64,000 nucleotides of DNA from Branchiostoma floridae (GCF_000003815.2 NC_049987.1:19117952-19181951); one strand, 5' to 3'. Positions 21,524-31,750 are shown, counted from the stretch's first letter. Translations and numbers: made by a program. Notes: a model not told the origin generated them from the sequence alone.

Positions 21524-22023
21524 GCCCCAAGCTGTTTCTAAAGCAGACGATATAGCGAGGGCTTGGACAAAAAGAAAGAACGTACGTATTTTTCGAAGAC
21601 TGCTAGAGAAATGATGAAAGCTGGAGAAATGATGGTATAAAAGAAACCCACTCTTGAAGAATCTTAAGTGCGTCCATATATCACATATCCATTACATGGA
21701 GTCAGCCCAAGAGGCGTTGGCGAGATGCAAGTTCTTCATAATTGCTTTTAAATCAGATTCAGTAGCCACATATTGTTGAAGGAGTAGACGGAGTCCGAAT
21801 ATGAAATTCAACACAGCGGTTGCGTCGTATGACACACAATATAGAAGCGTGGGGTTTTAGGCAAATGATCAGAATTCTTCAAGATGGTCAACCATGATAA
21901 GTCGTATTAAGGAGATGAGACGCGTACATCCACAAAATGATCCGACCTTAAGATCTTCCAAACGTTGAACAAACGAGTCTAGAAATCTTCTTGCGCCATC
22001 CCTGGTTATCTAGTGAGATGTCT

Positions 22024-22398
22024 TCATTCTTTCGCGACATCTTCCGTCTTGGGGACCACGTCTGGTACACAGGTGACGCCATTTAAGTGTTCAACCTCAG
22101 TCGTTGATTCCGTAGCGGCCACGGTACTGCTATTATTCGGCAAAGACTCTCTCCAATCCGCCTCACTCAGTTCAATTTGTACCTGCCCACTTTCTGCCTC
22201 CGGTTGTTGAAGCTGTCGAGGAGGTCCAACACTTCCCGCCCGTTGGCGCTCGCGGCCGCCGCTCAGGCTGAAGATGGGATACAAAATAAACATCAATCCC
22301 AGTAAGGGAATGGCAGCGGAAAGAACCAGTAAAATGGTAGCTGGAATCTCCGAGATCGGACAGGGAGGTACCGCGGGAATGTTCGGTGTTTCCTCCAT
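22024..22398 (-). CDS. Single-exon small membrane protein, unrecognised
   Basis: A 124-residue uninterrupted ORF with an ideal start context (ACCATGG). Residues 1-20 are Pro-rich and acidic. Residues 21-45 form one strongly hydrophobic span (TILLVLSAAIPLLGLMFILY), immediately followed by basic GGRERQR, which predicts a cytoplasmic C-terminus. The rest is polar and acidic, ending in KTEDVAKE. The local GC content exceeds the flanks, as expected for coding sequence. I do not recognise a family. It lies between convergent REPS and downstream of the SLC16-like gene, on the latter's strand. No polyadenylation hexamer was seen within about 480 bases, so it may continue into an exon I cannot identify. 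Confidence 0.5.
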   Translation of the reverse strand: MEETPNIPAVPPCPISEIPATILLVLSAAIPLLGLMFILYPIFSLSGGRERQRAGSVGPPRQLQQPEAESGQVQIELSEADWRESLPNNSSTVAATESTTEVEHLNGVTCVPDVVPKTEDVAKE

Positions 22399-24135
22399 GG
22401 TGTAGTAGTATATAACTGCTGCAGTATAGCCAAGTGCACGGCTCTATGCGTAACGCCTTTTCATTTGCGTACGATGTTGAGGCGTATTACGTCTGACATA
22501 CGGTGTATGGAAGTACGCACGGGGGCATTGTATTTCTTAGAAAATCTTGAACCAGAATTCTAAATGTAGCATCATTGGCATTGGGCTATTCTATTGATTT
22601 CAAAGGGGTGAACATCAACTGCCTGAACGATAGTTTTGCAGATTAAAAAAATGGACACGGTTTATCAGATTTTAGACATTCTGTAACATCAAATATGAGT
22701 TTCGCGTTTTAATTATAATATGTGCACACTATCATCTTTAAGTTTGATTCTTATACATATCACAGTCGTCTCAAATCCCTGAAGTGTATTCACCTTTCCG
22801 CGAAAATTACGAAGTAGAATGACCTTAAGTAACACAAGTACTGACAAGTCAAATGGTTGGGTTTTCGTGCGTCAATGGTAAATTTAGAAACGAGAATAAT
22901 GATAGGAGATTTGGTAATAGCGAACCAATAGTAGTTCACTTCGACAATTACCTATCAAGAAAAGTCCGGACTGCATACGAAAAAAGGACGTTGCATGTAT
23001 TTGTCGTTGATGGGGAAAGGTCCAATAATGTATTTTACCTGGCTAAATTGGTATTTTGACCTTCAATTGTTTTCCCATTAATGAAGTAAACAAGGATAGA
23101 GCCGTAACGAATATTGATAGATGGTCCTGAAAGTATTCTAAATCTGATTTTTTGGGGGCCATATGGATAACGTCATTAGGTTTTATTGTCCCTAATATTA
23201 TTTTTTCTTTGAGAAAATACAGCACTTTGGTACATACCACTGCAATGGAACTATCTATCTTTTTCATGTGTATAATGAAAAAAGCTACAAACGCACGTTG
23301 CGCAAATTGATATCTTCTACTGATCTGTAATTATTACAAAATGTTTTTTGATTAGATGAAAACAATAGTTTAGTCAGGTTAAATATTCTGTCAGTGAATA
23401 TATCTTGTTCATGTTCCTTGGTGCTTTCACTGTACATTTTCTACTTTCAAACACCGATCACCGTCTTGCATGTGGTATTGGGGCCTGAGCAGGCTTTTAG
23501 CTAGGATTTTATCATAGGATGTCAAAATTTCTTGCCGTTCGGCAAGCGCTGCAGGTGTGAGTATTGTAGGGTGTCTGGGGACATGCTCACTCAGAAAAGT
23601 TTGAAATTTATAACTCTCTGAAACACTATTTCCCACATCTTGAGGTGCAAATTTGGGGGAATGAAGCAAATTTACTGTCAGACAGGCCACATGTGACCTG
23701 TAGCATCCCTGGTCGATCAGAATTTCATGCTTGTCAGAGGATATGCTCCCCAGTGTAAGGTCCGTACATTTTGAGTTATTTTTCTAACAGGCCGTACAGC
23801 AACGTACGCCTGTACGGCTGACTAGCTATAAGCTAATCTATTCCCATGTCGCACATTACTCATGCCGTCTGAGTAATGTGCGACATGGGAATAGATTAGT
23901 ACATGCTCAGTAAATGTTGTCTATGGACACGGAATCATTTTAGGATCATTTCTTGGAATTCTCTAAGAACCAATTCCGGAAATTTAAGCGTATGGATACG
24001 CCTTAAGCCCGCTAATTGGTTAAAAGGATTGCGTTTCTGAATATATTTCTTACAAAACATGTTTTTTTTATCAACCTTAAGAATTAATCTTCTAAAATCA
24101 AGTCGATCTACACAAACAAGTCAAGATATAATAGT
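22399..24135. other. Intergenic between the 124-residue ORF and SLC16-like gene
   Basis: No gene recognised. It contains the perfect hairpin at 23833-23899. The region just right of 22398 is the presumed upstream region of the small ORF and includes TTATATAC about 20 bases before its ATG on the minus strand. Confidence 0.4.
23833..23899. repeat. Perfect 30-bp inverted repeat with 7-base loop
   Basis: Arms 23833-23862 (CTAATCTATTCCCATGTCGC and ten more bases) and 23870-23899 are exact reverse complements, separated by TGCCGTC. No mismatch in 30 pairs. Confidence 0.9.
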
Positions 24136-24418
24136 TCTTGACCTTGTATTTATACACCAGATTATTATTATTATTATTTAAGACAAATTCATCCCGTGCG
24201 ATCATCCCGTCTTCAGATGTATTGCAGGAAGAAGCAACATGTTACATGGTGAAGATTAAACTTCTAATTATGAATTGTGGCTGGAAAAGGCATATGGCCG
24301 CATCGCTTAACACCATCACTCTATTATTAGAATGTTAGTTGCGACATTTCTATTTCATACATGTATTGAGTTCTTTCTTGTACTGAGGAATGTGAAGCAA
24401 GATATGGCATGGAGCGAT

Positions 24419-24652
24419 AGCTTGGATTCCAGCCGTGTTGTGCTTTGGTCTCTCTGCTTCCTGCCAACACGTCTCGTGTTTGTTACTATTGGAACGACCG
24501 TCCCTTACGTCACTAATGGAGCCAACAGCCAATCAGACATCTCGCATAAAATCAAATGCGGATCGTTCCAATAGCAACGAACACCAGACGTGTTGGAAGG
24601 AAGTGTACCTCTGGGGAGCGACCAAAGCAGAACAGGGCTGGATTCCAGGGTA
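24419..24652. mobile_element. MITE with GGATTCCAGCCGTGTTGTGC termini
   Basis: Starts CTTGGATTCCAGCCGTGTTG and ends with the inverted copy CAGGGCTGGATTCCAGG. The same element, better preserved, is at 54377-54791. No ORF. Confidence 0.7.
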
Positions 24653-24849
24653 ATGGAGCGTAGCCACGACAAAATAAATTTGGGAGTTAACTTTCTTAGT
24701 TACTAATGCATTAGGTACATAGCGGAGGTACCACAATGAATCCTTGTGGTACCCCTGAAACTTTGACTGACGTGTAAAGGAGGTATATCAAGTGTTGAAG
24801 GGAATTCGAACGAAAGAAACGTCGACGTAGATTTGAAGGAATTGTAAAC

Positions 24850-24855
24850 TTTATT
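24850..24855 (-). terminator. Polyadenylation signal of the SLC16-like gene
   Basis: A canonical AATAAA on the minus strand about 98 bases after the stop, followed by an AT-rich stretch. This ends the transcript before the ORF at 22.0-22.4 kb, which must therefore be a separate gene if real. Confidence 0.6.
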
Positions 24856-24952
24856 CATTGAATAAAATAAGACTATTCCTTTCTTTTCATCTTCGTCGGT
24901 GCATACTCAAAAGTCATGTTATACATGTGATGTATAGTTTATGGTCGCAAAG

Positions 24953-26124
24953 TCAATGCTCATTCTGAGTTGCGTGCGGGACCCCGTCATTGATGCTCTG
25001 TTGTTGCTGGGCTGTAGACGCCTCAGGTGGGTTGGACACAATCACCCAGTCTGTATCGATCACTGAAGTGCTGTCTAGGCTAGAAGCACCCTCCGACGAG
25101 CGGTGAACGCGCGGTGGCGGCGGCAAGATCGCCGGACCCGGCTGTACGGGCAGGTCCGATGCGCTGCTCTCCGATGATCGTCGACTACGTGGTCGGACGT
25201 CTGTCACCTGCAGTTCCTTGGCCAAACATTCGCTTCTGACCATTCGAATCGGTTCCAGACGATGATCTGTGTCTCCAAAGACAACGGATGCATCAGGTAA
25301 CATGATCACTGGTACCTCGGTGTTTGTGGGCGCACAGTCTATTGTAGGACTGCCTGATACATCCGTTGTAGTGTATGGCGACATGTCGATGAGCGAGTCC
25401 GTGGTGGCAGGTGTGGAGAAAGAAACCGCCGCGGGCGCAGGGGGAGCGATGCTAATTGACAGAAGAGCCTCATCTGTCTGCTGTTGGTCAGGCTCTTCTA
25501 AGAATGGGTTGCCGGTGGCAAAGGCCGGGGACAGCCGACCGTCAGCACACAGAGATGACGTCACACTCACAGAAGGAGAGTGGTGAGTGGAAGAAGTTGG
25601 AGTATCAGAGAATTCGACCTTGTTGGTTACACCCTCGGACGCCTCCAACGGCTGTTTTGTGACGTCATAAGGCACATCCGACGATGCGGCATCCTCCCCC
25701 CGCTCAAAGGTCGCCAGGTCTTCACCAGGTGCTGTAACGGTTTGCATCTCGTAAGCTTGGCTCCCCATCTTGGAATACTCCTCGGCGTATATGTGGGCTT
25801 CCTCTAACTTCATGACGTAATCGAGGACACTTGCGTCTACAATCGATCTTGTTGCGGACAATGGCATGGCGCATGCGCACTCTTGGCTCGACGTTTTCGG
25901 TATCGTTCCGACTCCTTCGTCGGTTCCCTGACTCGAACTCGAAGTGTCCGAGCCGCTGCTGATGTTTATGCCTGAGAACTGCACGGGTAAGGTGTTGTTG
26001 TTGCGCAGCGTGTTGCGACGTTTGGCCCACGGGATGGCAAACAGCAACAGGCCGCCCAACATCACGATGGTACCGGCGACGTAGAAGGCAGGGTGGTACG
26101 ACTGCGCAGAAGAGCGTATCCAAC
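24953..26124 (-). CDS. SLC16-like exon 6: TM12 and long cytoplasmic tail
   Basis: The acceptor is tatgtttgtttcag. The exon starts GWIRSSAQSYHPAFYVAG, gives TM12 (AGTIVMLGGLLLFAIPWA) and the stop transfer KRRNTLR. About 355 residues of tail follow, rich in Ser, Thr and Pro with acidic clusters, for example SSGSDTSSSSQGTDEGVG and RPRSRRSSESSASDLP. The stop TGA is at 24953-24955. The tail has no recognisable domain; its basic-serine runs could be phosphorylation sites (inference). Confidence 0.87.
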
Positions 26125-29100
26125 CTGAAACAAACATATGCAAGACGAAGTCATTCACAATGAAGGTTAGACATTCAAGTCATAAGATATGTTCCGTGAA
26201 TAGTTTCGTTGGTACGTCACTGAATAAAGAGACTCTTTTTACACAACCATTGCTTTATTCTCACCAACGTTTCGGTGACCGTCTGTCACATTCTTCAGGG
26301 CAATTCTGACTGGTTCACATTGTACTGCAGGACACGTGTCGCTGCTTACAGTGTGTCGCTGGACACCTGTCCTGTAGTACAATGTGAACCAATAGAATAA
26401 AGCAACGGGTTTGTAAAAAGAGTCTCTTTATTCGATAACACATGTTAGATACATAGTAGTTACACAAGCAACGTAACAGTCAAACGTTTCAGACAGCATC
26501 TACGTGTACTATCTTTCGCCAGTCACACCGAGCAGATTTTGTTGAACAGCAGTCACTGCCAATGTCTGTGTCGTCTTCGTCTGCTGATCAATCTACAATA
26601 ACCATTAGTATTCATGGGAGGTTGAAATATGTTTTCCCTAATGCAGTGATGCTTAAAACTAAACTTGCTGTAGTACTGTTTGACAAACAATTATATCAAT
26701 TGTGAGATATTGCTGTATGTGCTCCACAAGCGCTAGCCACGTTATATACAGTAACAATGAAAACTCCCAACTTTGCTTAGAGCGTCTGACAGAATTTGTA
26801 GCATAAGGTGAGGTAAAGATTCATTAGCATAATTTATTCTTACCTGCGGTGGGCGGGCCCAAGATGAATGACACGGAGCACGACCCCAGCGTGAAGCCCC
26901 AGGCTAGCGACATGTTCTCCACGCCCACAAGATCCACAGTCAGGATGGGCAGGAGGGTGACAAAGCAGCCGTCAAACAAACCCAGGAGTAACACACAGGT
27001 CACAAGCCCGCCAAACGTGCTGGAATGGTAGAGAATCAATCGATCAATCAAAACAGCAGCCACTCTAATTGGTTTAACCACTAAGTGCCGTGCTATCAAT
27101 GGGACTGCTAATAGTGAATGACAGTCAGGATCAATCGACTCACCTACATGCAGGCAACACGAGCGTGACCACAGCTGTGACAATCATGCTGAAACTGTAG
27201 CTGCAGCAATGGACTTAACAGCAGCCACTCTCTCATTGGTCAAGCCACTAATTAACGTGCTATCATTGGTGTAACAGCTTATTGTGATTGACAGGCAGGA
27301 TCAATCGACTCACCTACATGCGGGTAACATCAGCGTGACCACAGCTGTGATGATCATTTTGAAACTGCAGCTGCAGCGTAGGACCGAACAACAGCCATTC
27401 TCTCATTGGTCGAACCACAAATTGCCGTGCTACCTTTGGTGGCATTGGTGGAACTGCTAATTGTCCGGATAAATCGACTCACCTGCATGCGGGTAACGCC
27501 AGTGTGACCACAGCTGTGACGATCATGCTGAGATTACAACTACAACTGCAGTGCAGAACGGAAAAACAGCTTCCCTCTCATTGGTCAAACCACTAATTTC
27601 TGTGCTATCATTGGTGGAACTGCTAATTGTCCGGATAAATCGACTCACCTGCATGCGGGTAACACCAGCGTGACCACAGCTGTGACGATCATGCTGAATG
27701 TCTGGATGTGGAGGCGGTTCAGCTGCACCAGGAACTGTAGCTGCAGTACCGGACCGAACAGCAGGCGGCTACACGTGGACGCTGCACCCAGGATCAACAC
27801 CAGCACCGGCCCGTCAGACACACCCAAATCGGCGGCATAACTCGGCTGTGTTGTAGACATTCTCTCTAAAGTCATTTTCTCTTTCCATTTCCTGTTTGTA
27901 CCATCCCCAAACAATTATTCGTATCGTATCAACTTCGATATTCGATATTAGTACAAACGTACCTATCTTAACTATAATACAATGAACATAAAACACGTCA
28001 ATTTAATTGCAATGGATTTCTTATAACTGTATAACTGTACAAAGACTGGAGTTGATCAATCTAAAACTTGGGTAATTTTCTTTGTCTTGAAAATGACAAT
28101 TTAACTCTGATTTATAGAATGTCAAGTAAACAAATCATATATATTGAACAGCATAAGCATGACGACCTCCGCTACTCAGTTGCCTGTGATCTACCGTTTC
28201 CTTTGCGTTCGATCGGATGAGACCTAGTCTTTACCAGACTGACTACGCTGGCTATTATAGGAAAAAAAATTGCCAGGGGAGGTTTGCTACTAGAGGAGTT
28301 AGTAGGCCTCGCAGTCGGAGAGGAAACATAAACCTAAGCATAAACTGACTCCCCTGGCCAACTTTCCAATTTTTTTTTCGGACAAATTGTACTATCCCCG
28401 CATCCCGTAGGAAGGCCTGGTGAAGGCTTAATGCGACAGTTATCTAATCATCATTGTGAAGTACTCAGTAAAACTGCAGTATTCCAATTTCCGCTTGTAG
28501 GCGCTGCTGACAGGCATTCCAGAACTATGCTCACTATAGCAAACTGTTGAAGGAGATGGGAGGACATATTCGGCATTTGTTAGTATATACTAGTATTATA
28601 GCTCTCTAGAATTTTTCTTTCTCTCCAAAAGCAAACCGTTGGTACGGACCAGATGGACATAAGGGATGTACGTAGTAGACGTACATGGTGTCGGAGATGG
28701 GAGGACATATTCGGCATTTGCTATTGTATGACTTTCCCTTCCAAGACCAAACCGTCGGTACTGACCAGGTGGACATACGGGATGTAGTAGCCGTACATGG
28801 TGAGAGAGATGGCGGCAGTCCAGACTATGAAGACCTCGTTCCTCCACAGAGACAGGTCCAGCACGTAGTTCTTAGCGGGGGAAGTCTTGAACGTCTGCAG
28901 CTGGGTTGGCTGGGATCCCGGCGGGAGAGGTCGGTAGGCGAGGGCGGCGAACCCGACAACTATCTATGGTTAGGACATAGGGATACGAGGAGGAACTTAT
29001 TGCGCGATGATAGCTGTAACACTTATAACGTATGACAAAGTGTATATACGTGGGAGTTGAACTATGTAACGTTACTATTGCTAGAACCAAACAAATGATC

Positions 29101-31750
29101 TTACCTAATGTAATCTAATAGTTTAGACAATCTAGTTAATATTATACAAGCTAATACTTCAGAACATTATGTCAATATAGCATTGTCTCATTTTGCAAGG
29201 AGTTGTATATGAAATGGCCTACGTAGGTAAACATATTAGCAGGACTTGAAATAACGTGTTTACTAACTAGAAATACGTATTTGCAAGGACAGGACAAGTA
29301 TTTGCAAGGACAGCTCCGCGTTTCAGTCTAATTTTTGTACGTAGGCGACAGTTTCTTGGATTGAACATTACATGTTGTTATTGAGTAGTGTTTATGGCAG
29401 AAACTGTAGGCCGTACTAAAGCGCCGACTAGTAATCCATGATATTACTGCTGGGATGAATTCTGATTACTCACCTTGGTGAACTATTGCAGCCAAACAGG
29501 TACCCAATCTGAGCAAGGAGGTTGATCTGAGTAATGAAGCTGTATTTACGTACTCGAGGCACCGCCTCGAGCACGGAACCCCCAATTTACGTCCTTTTCG
29601 AAAGACGAATGCAATCCCTTTAATATATCATTATTACAAAATGTCCGACCTGAGCCGACCCTGGGATTGAACTCAGGCTCAACAAATAAAATACTCCTGG
29701 CGCAATTTTATCTGTAAACGTGGATCAAGTTATAACTCCTGTGACCTTTTTTGACGAAAATAGATCACGTAAAAATCTTGGTGACATTTTGTGGGCAAAT
29801 CGTTTGTTAGTACCTGCCAAATAAGGAAATATCTGATGGCGCTCCTCCAGCCTTGACTGTCCACCATCGCCTGCAGCAGTGGTGCGAGCGCCACGTTGCC
29901 GAAGCTTCCCCCAGCGGCTGCAATACCCGTGGCCAAGGTGCGGTGTTTTTCGAAGTACCACGTGATGACCACGTTACCCGGACTGTAGGCCAGACTGGAC
30001 CCGAGGCCGAACAGAACTCCGTACGTGAAGAAGATGACCGGAAACGCCTCCACGATAGACGTCAGAAGCAGCCCGAGAAAGCAGAGAACACTGCCCGACA
30101 ATGCCACCTTGCGAGGTCCGTAGGTCTTGCACATACTGCCTGCGAAGGGGCCGCCAAGAAGAAGTAGCCCGTAGGCCAAAGAGCCGACCCAAGCTGTGGA
30201 TAATAACAGAAGAGAATTGTCATGGAATACGGTATTAAAATAGGAGTCATCTCATCTTTTTTGATATCAGAGTGGTTATGAATGTAGCTGTCACATGCAA
30301 TATGATATATGACATGATAACAGTCAAGTACAGACAAACAAAGGTTTTAGTATGGGGTAACGATCTTTTAAAAAGTTAGTCAAATTCGAACCCATGTGTT
30401 CTATCTTCGTTCGAAGGACGTTCCATTTTCGCGCCGCGGGGTCCAGGTGAGGTCAGGCGTAATGTTGCAACATTAGTTTCGTGTTGTCTCAAATAGGTTT
30501 TGTGAAACACTTTCAAATAAGACAGATATCAAATGAAAGCTAAACATAGTAAGATTTATATTCAAGTTGGCAAATGCCATTGTTCCGGATCAAACCCGTT
30601 TCCCATTAAATTAACCATGAAACATTGGTATCAATTTAAAGGTGAGGAAACAGACTATCACGATACGTTATTAGATAATTGGATCCATGTTAACTGTAAA
30701 AGATACAAGCACAAATAAACTGCCCAAAATCGCGTATGTTTGGAAAACTATAACGTTCGCTGTCATTTCTCAATGCAAGAAATATCTACATGGCTGTACT
30801 GGGCGAAACCTGTAGATATGACCTGTAGGTATGATGTCTTTTTGCTACACAATAGGCAGTTATTTACATCCTTGCAACGGGGTCAAATCGGTTAGTGACA
30901 AAAGTCGTATCTACGCGTTCTAGAGTGGCCTGCGGTTCGACGGAGAAAGAACCCACCACACTTATCAAAAAGAGTAGAGGCCAGTCCCGGTGTGCGTATG
31001 CAATAGCCAATACAATCAAATGGTCAGAAGCTCTATATCCTAAACGTTATCCGAGCCGTTATCCGGAAAATATCGTCCGACAGGATGTAAAAAGAAAAGA
31101 AAAAAGAAGACTATATCAGCTGAACTGAGCCAGGGAGCGACCACAAATATAGCAACATCTTTTTTGTTTACTTAATTGGAAACTAAAGGATGATAACGGT
31201 ATTAAATACAAGAGGAGAGTTGAAACCATCTTCTGGCTAACGGGATTCAAACCTGGGCCACCAAATCACAAACCCAACGAGATAAACCGTTACACCAAAA
31301 CGGAATGACCCGATTTCCATGGTCAGTTTGGCGGCGCTAGAACCCCACTGTAACAACAATAAGTAGCATATAGCCTTTGGGAAACTCCGAATGCGTGAAC
31401 GTTTCTGCTCATACCTTTTCATGTTAACATGAAGATGTAAAAAATATCAGCAGAAATGTTCACGTATTCGGATTCTCCAGGGCTATATAATTATAAGTAG
31501 CTATACCTGCACTTGCTCGACTTGCTCCGAATTCGTCTAAGAAAGCTGGAAACAAGACTCCGTAGGATTGGTGCGTGCCGACCATGAAGAAGTTGATGAG
31601 GAAGACGGCAATACAGACGATCCAAGCGCAGCCCCTGTCCTTCCATTCTGCGGTGTCTCCGTCCGAGGGGTTGAGTTCGTCCCTGCTGTACCCGGTCACC
31701 GCCATGCCGGGGTCGGCCTGGGCGGGGGAGGACGGCACAGTCCCCGACAT
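24953..31750 (-). CDS. SLC16-type monocarboxylate transporter-like protein, complete, 6 coding exons
   Basis: Exons 31750-31507, 30193-29814, 28963-28766, 27845-27649, 27019-26844 and 26124-24953 join in one frame to 789 codons. The product has 12 predicted membrane spans in the 6+6 major-facilitator layout. The TM4-TM5 motif WYFEKHRTLATGIAAAGG is a clear match to the SLC16 YFxKRRxLAxGxAxAG signature. The N-terminal MCT signature (D-G-G-W-G-W) appears as D38-R-G-C-A-W43, with two consensus positions changed. About 355 residues after TM12 form a Ser/Thr/Pro-rich cytoplasmic tail, longer than in most SLC16 proteins. The ATG is supported by an in-frame upstream TAG at 31772-31774 and a G at -3. 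The substrate cannot be told from sequence; SLC16 members carry monocarboxylates, aromatic amino acids or thyroid hormone. Confidence 0.87.
26222..26432. repeat. Nested foldback element
   Basis: Outer arms GAATAAAGAGACTCTTTTTA and the matching TAAAAAGAGTCTCTTTATTC, plus inner arms GGTTCACATTGTAC (26312) and GTACAATGTGAACC (26377), are inverted repeats. The left arm alone carries the extra segment 26262-26305. Confidence 0.65.
26262..26305 (-). ncRNA. Second hammerhead-like motif of a different sequence family
   Basis: The minus strand reads GCC-CTGAAGA, a stem II of GTGAC/GTCAC with loop AGACG, then GAA-ACGT-T and GGT. The core residues fit CUGANGA...GAA-ACGU-H, and GCC/GGT can form a short stem I. 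Related but degenerate sequence is at 9371-9420 and 12203-12250. Confidence 0.45.
26844..27019 (-). CDS. SLC16-like exon 5: TM10 and TM11
   Basis: The acceptor is ctaccattccag and the donor is CCGCAG|gtaaga (phase 2 to 1). It encodes STFGGLVTCVLLLGLFDGCF, TLLPILTVDLVGVENMSLAW, and GFTLGSCSVSFILGPPTAG. The GVENMSLAWGF...GPPTAG pattern is the standard SLC16 TM10-TM11 region. Confidence 0.87.
27131..27660 (-). repeat. Four tandem copies of the SLC16 exon 4 donor end
   Basis: On the plus strand the landmark CACCT(A/G)CATGC(A/G)GG occurs at 27141, 27311, 27480 and 27646 (spacing 170, 169, 166). The copy at 27646 is the true end of exon 4; the other three lie in the following intron. Each keeps a gtgagt donor and about 40-50 bases of exon, then shared intron sequence (CTCATTGGTC, CTGCTAATTG). 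Confidence 0.85.
27649..27845 (-). CDS. SLC16-like exon 4: TM8 and TM9
   Basis: The acceptor tctacaacacag and a good donor CATGCAG|gtgagt define 197 bases (phase 0 to 2). It reads PSYAADLGVSDGPVLVLILG (TM8), then TM9 (TFSMIVTAVVTLVLPAC). YAxDLGVS after YVHL is the usual SLC16 TM7-TM8 join. Its donor end is repeated three more times in the next intron. Confidence 0.82.
28236..28395. repeat. Dispersed repeat also present at 46280-46470
   Basis: ACCAGACTGACTACGCTGGC, then TATTATAGG and CCAGGGGAG here correspond, reversed, to CCCCTGGCAAATTTTCC and CCTATAATAGCCAGCGTAGT near 46.4 kb. It is non-coding, in SLC16 intron 3. Confidence 0.55.
28552..28812 (-). repeat. Tandem duplication of the SLC16 exon 3 donor end
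   Basis: GGAGATGGGAGGACATATTC recurs at 28552 and 28693 (period 141). The downstream copy includes a diverged version of the exon end (TTYIPYVHLVRTNG on one minus frame) lying inside intron 3. Confidence 0.75.
28766..28963 (-). CDS. SLC16-like exon 3: end of TM6, central loop, TM7
   Basis: The acceptor is cctaaccatag, and the chosen donor CACCTG|gtcagt keeps phase 0 with exon 4. It encodes IVVGFAALAYRPLPPG, the large central loop, and TM7 (EVFIVWTAAISLTMYGYYIP) ending YVHL. Other GT sites up to 40 bases further on are possible but break frame or hit a stop. The last part of this exon is duplicated just downstream in the intron. Confidence 0.75.
29814..30193 (-). CDS. SLC16-like exon 2: TM2 to TM5 and family signature
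   Basis: The acceptor is tattatccacag and the donor is TGGCAG|gtacta, with phase 1 in and 0 out. The 127 codons begin AWVGSLAYGLLLLGGPFAGS (TM2), continue through TM3 and TM4 (FFTYGVLFGLGSSLAYSPGN), and contain WYFEKHRTLATGIAAAGG and the start of TM6. This exon carries the best family evidence. Confidence 0.9.
30194..31506. other. SLC16-like intron 1
   Basis: Unremarkable apart from a tRNA-type SINE head at 31222-31310. Two short open stretches here show no family resemblance and are treated as chance. Confidence 0.5.
31222..31310 (-). repeat. tRNA-derived SINE head
   Basis: On the minus strand an A-box-like TGGTGTAACGGTTTATCTCG and a B-box CAGGTTTGAATCCCG are spaced as in a tRNA gene, but the acceptor stem and anticodon arm are not paired, so this is a SINE rather than a tRNA. 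Confidence 0.55.
31507..31750 (-). CDS. SLC16-like exon 1: start codon and TM1
   Basis: It encodes 81 residues plus one base, with donor GTGCAG|gtatag. A 37-residue cytoplasmic N-terminus precedes D-R-G-C-A-W and TM1 (IVCIAVFLINFFMVGTHQSY), then GVLFPAFLDEFGASRASA, a typical SLC16 TM1-TM2 loop. An in-frame stop lies 24 bases upstream of the ATG. Confidence 0.87.

Larger units (their letters stand above)
26157..26530 (-). repeat. Penelope-type tail repeat interrupted by a foldback insertion
   Basis: The family's first part (ATGAAGGTTAGACATTCA) is at 26157-26192. Its continuation (CAAGCAACGTAACAGTCAAA, CGTTTCAGACAGCATC) resumes at about 26455. Between them sits the foldback at 26222-26432. The whole lies in the intron before SLC16-like exon 6. 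Confidence 0.6.

Noticed and set aside
22013-22210. Plus-strand frame over the 124-residue ORF
   Set aside because: Shadow of the better-supported minus-strand frame, which has a membrane span and Kozak context.
28596-28847. 83-codon minus frame at SLC16 exon 3
   Set aside because: It mixes an out-of-frame reading of exon 3 with the duplicated exon end in the intron. Phase continuity favours the exon 28766-28963 reading.
31222-31310. tRNA gene (A and B boxes present)
   Set aside because: The acceptor and anticodon stems do not pair, so it is a SINE head. The same holds for 34676 and 47061.
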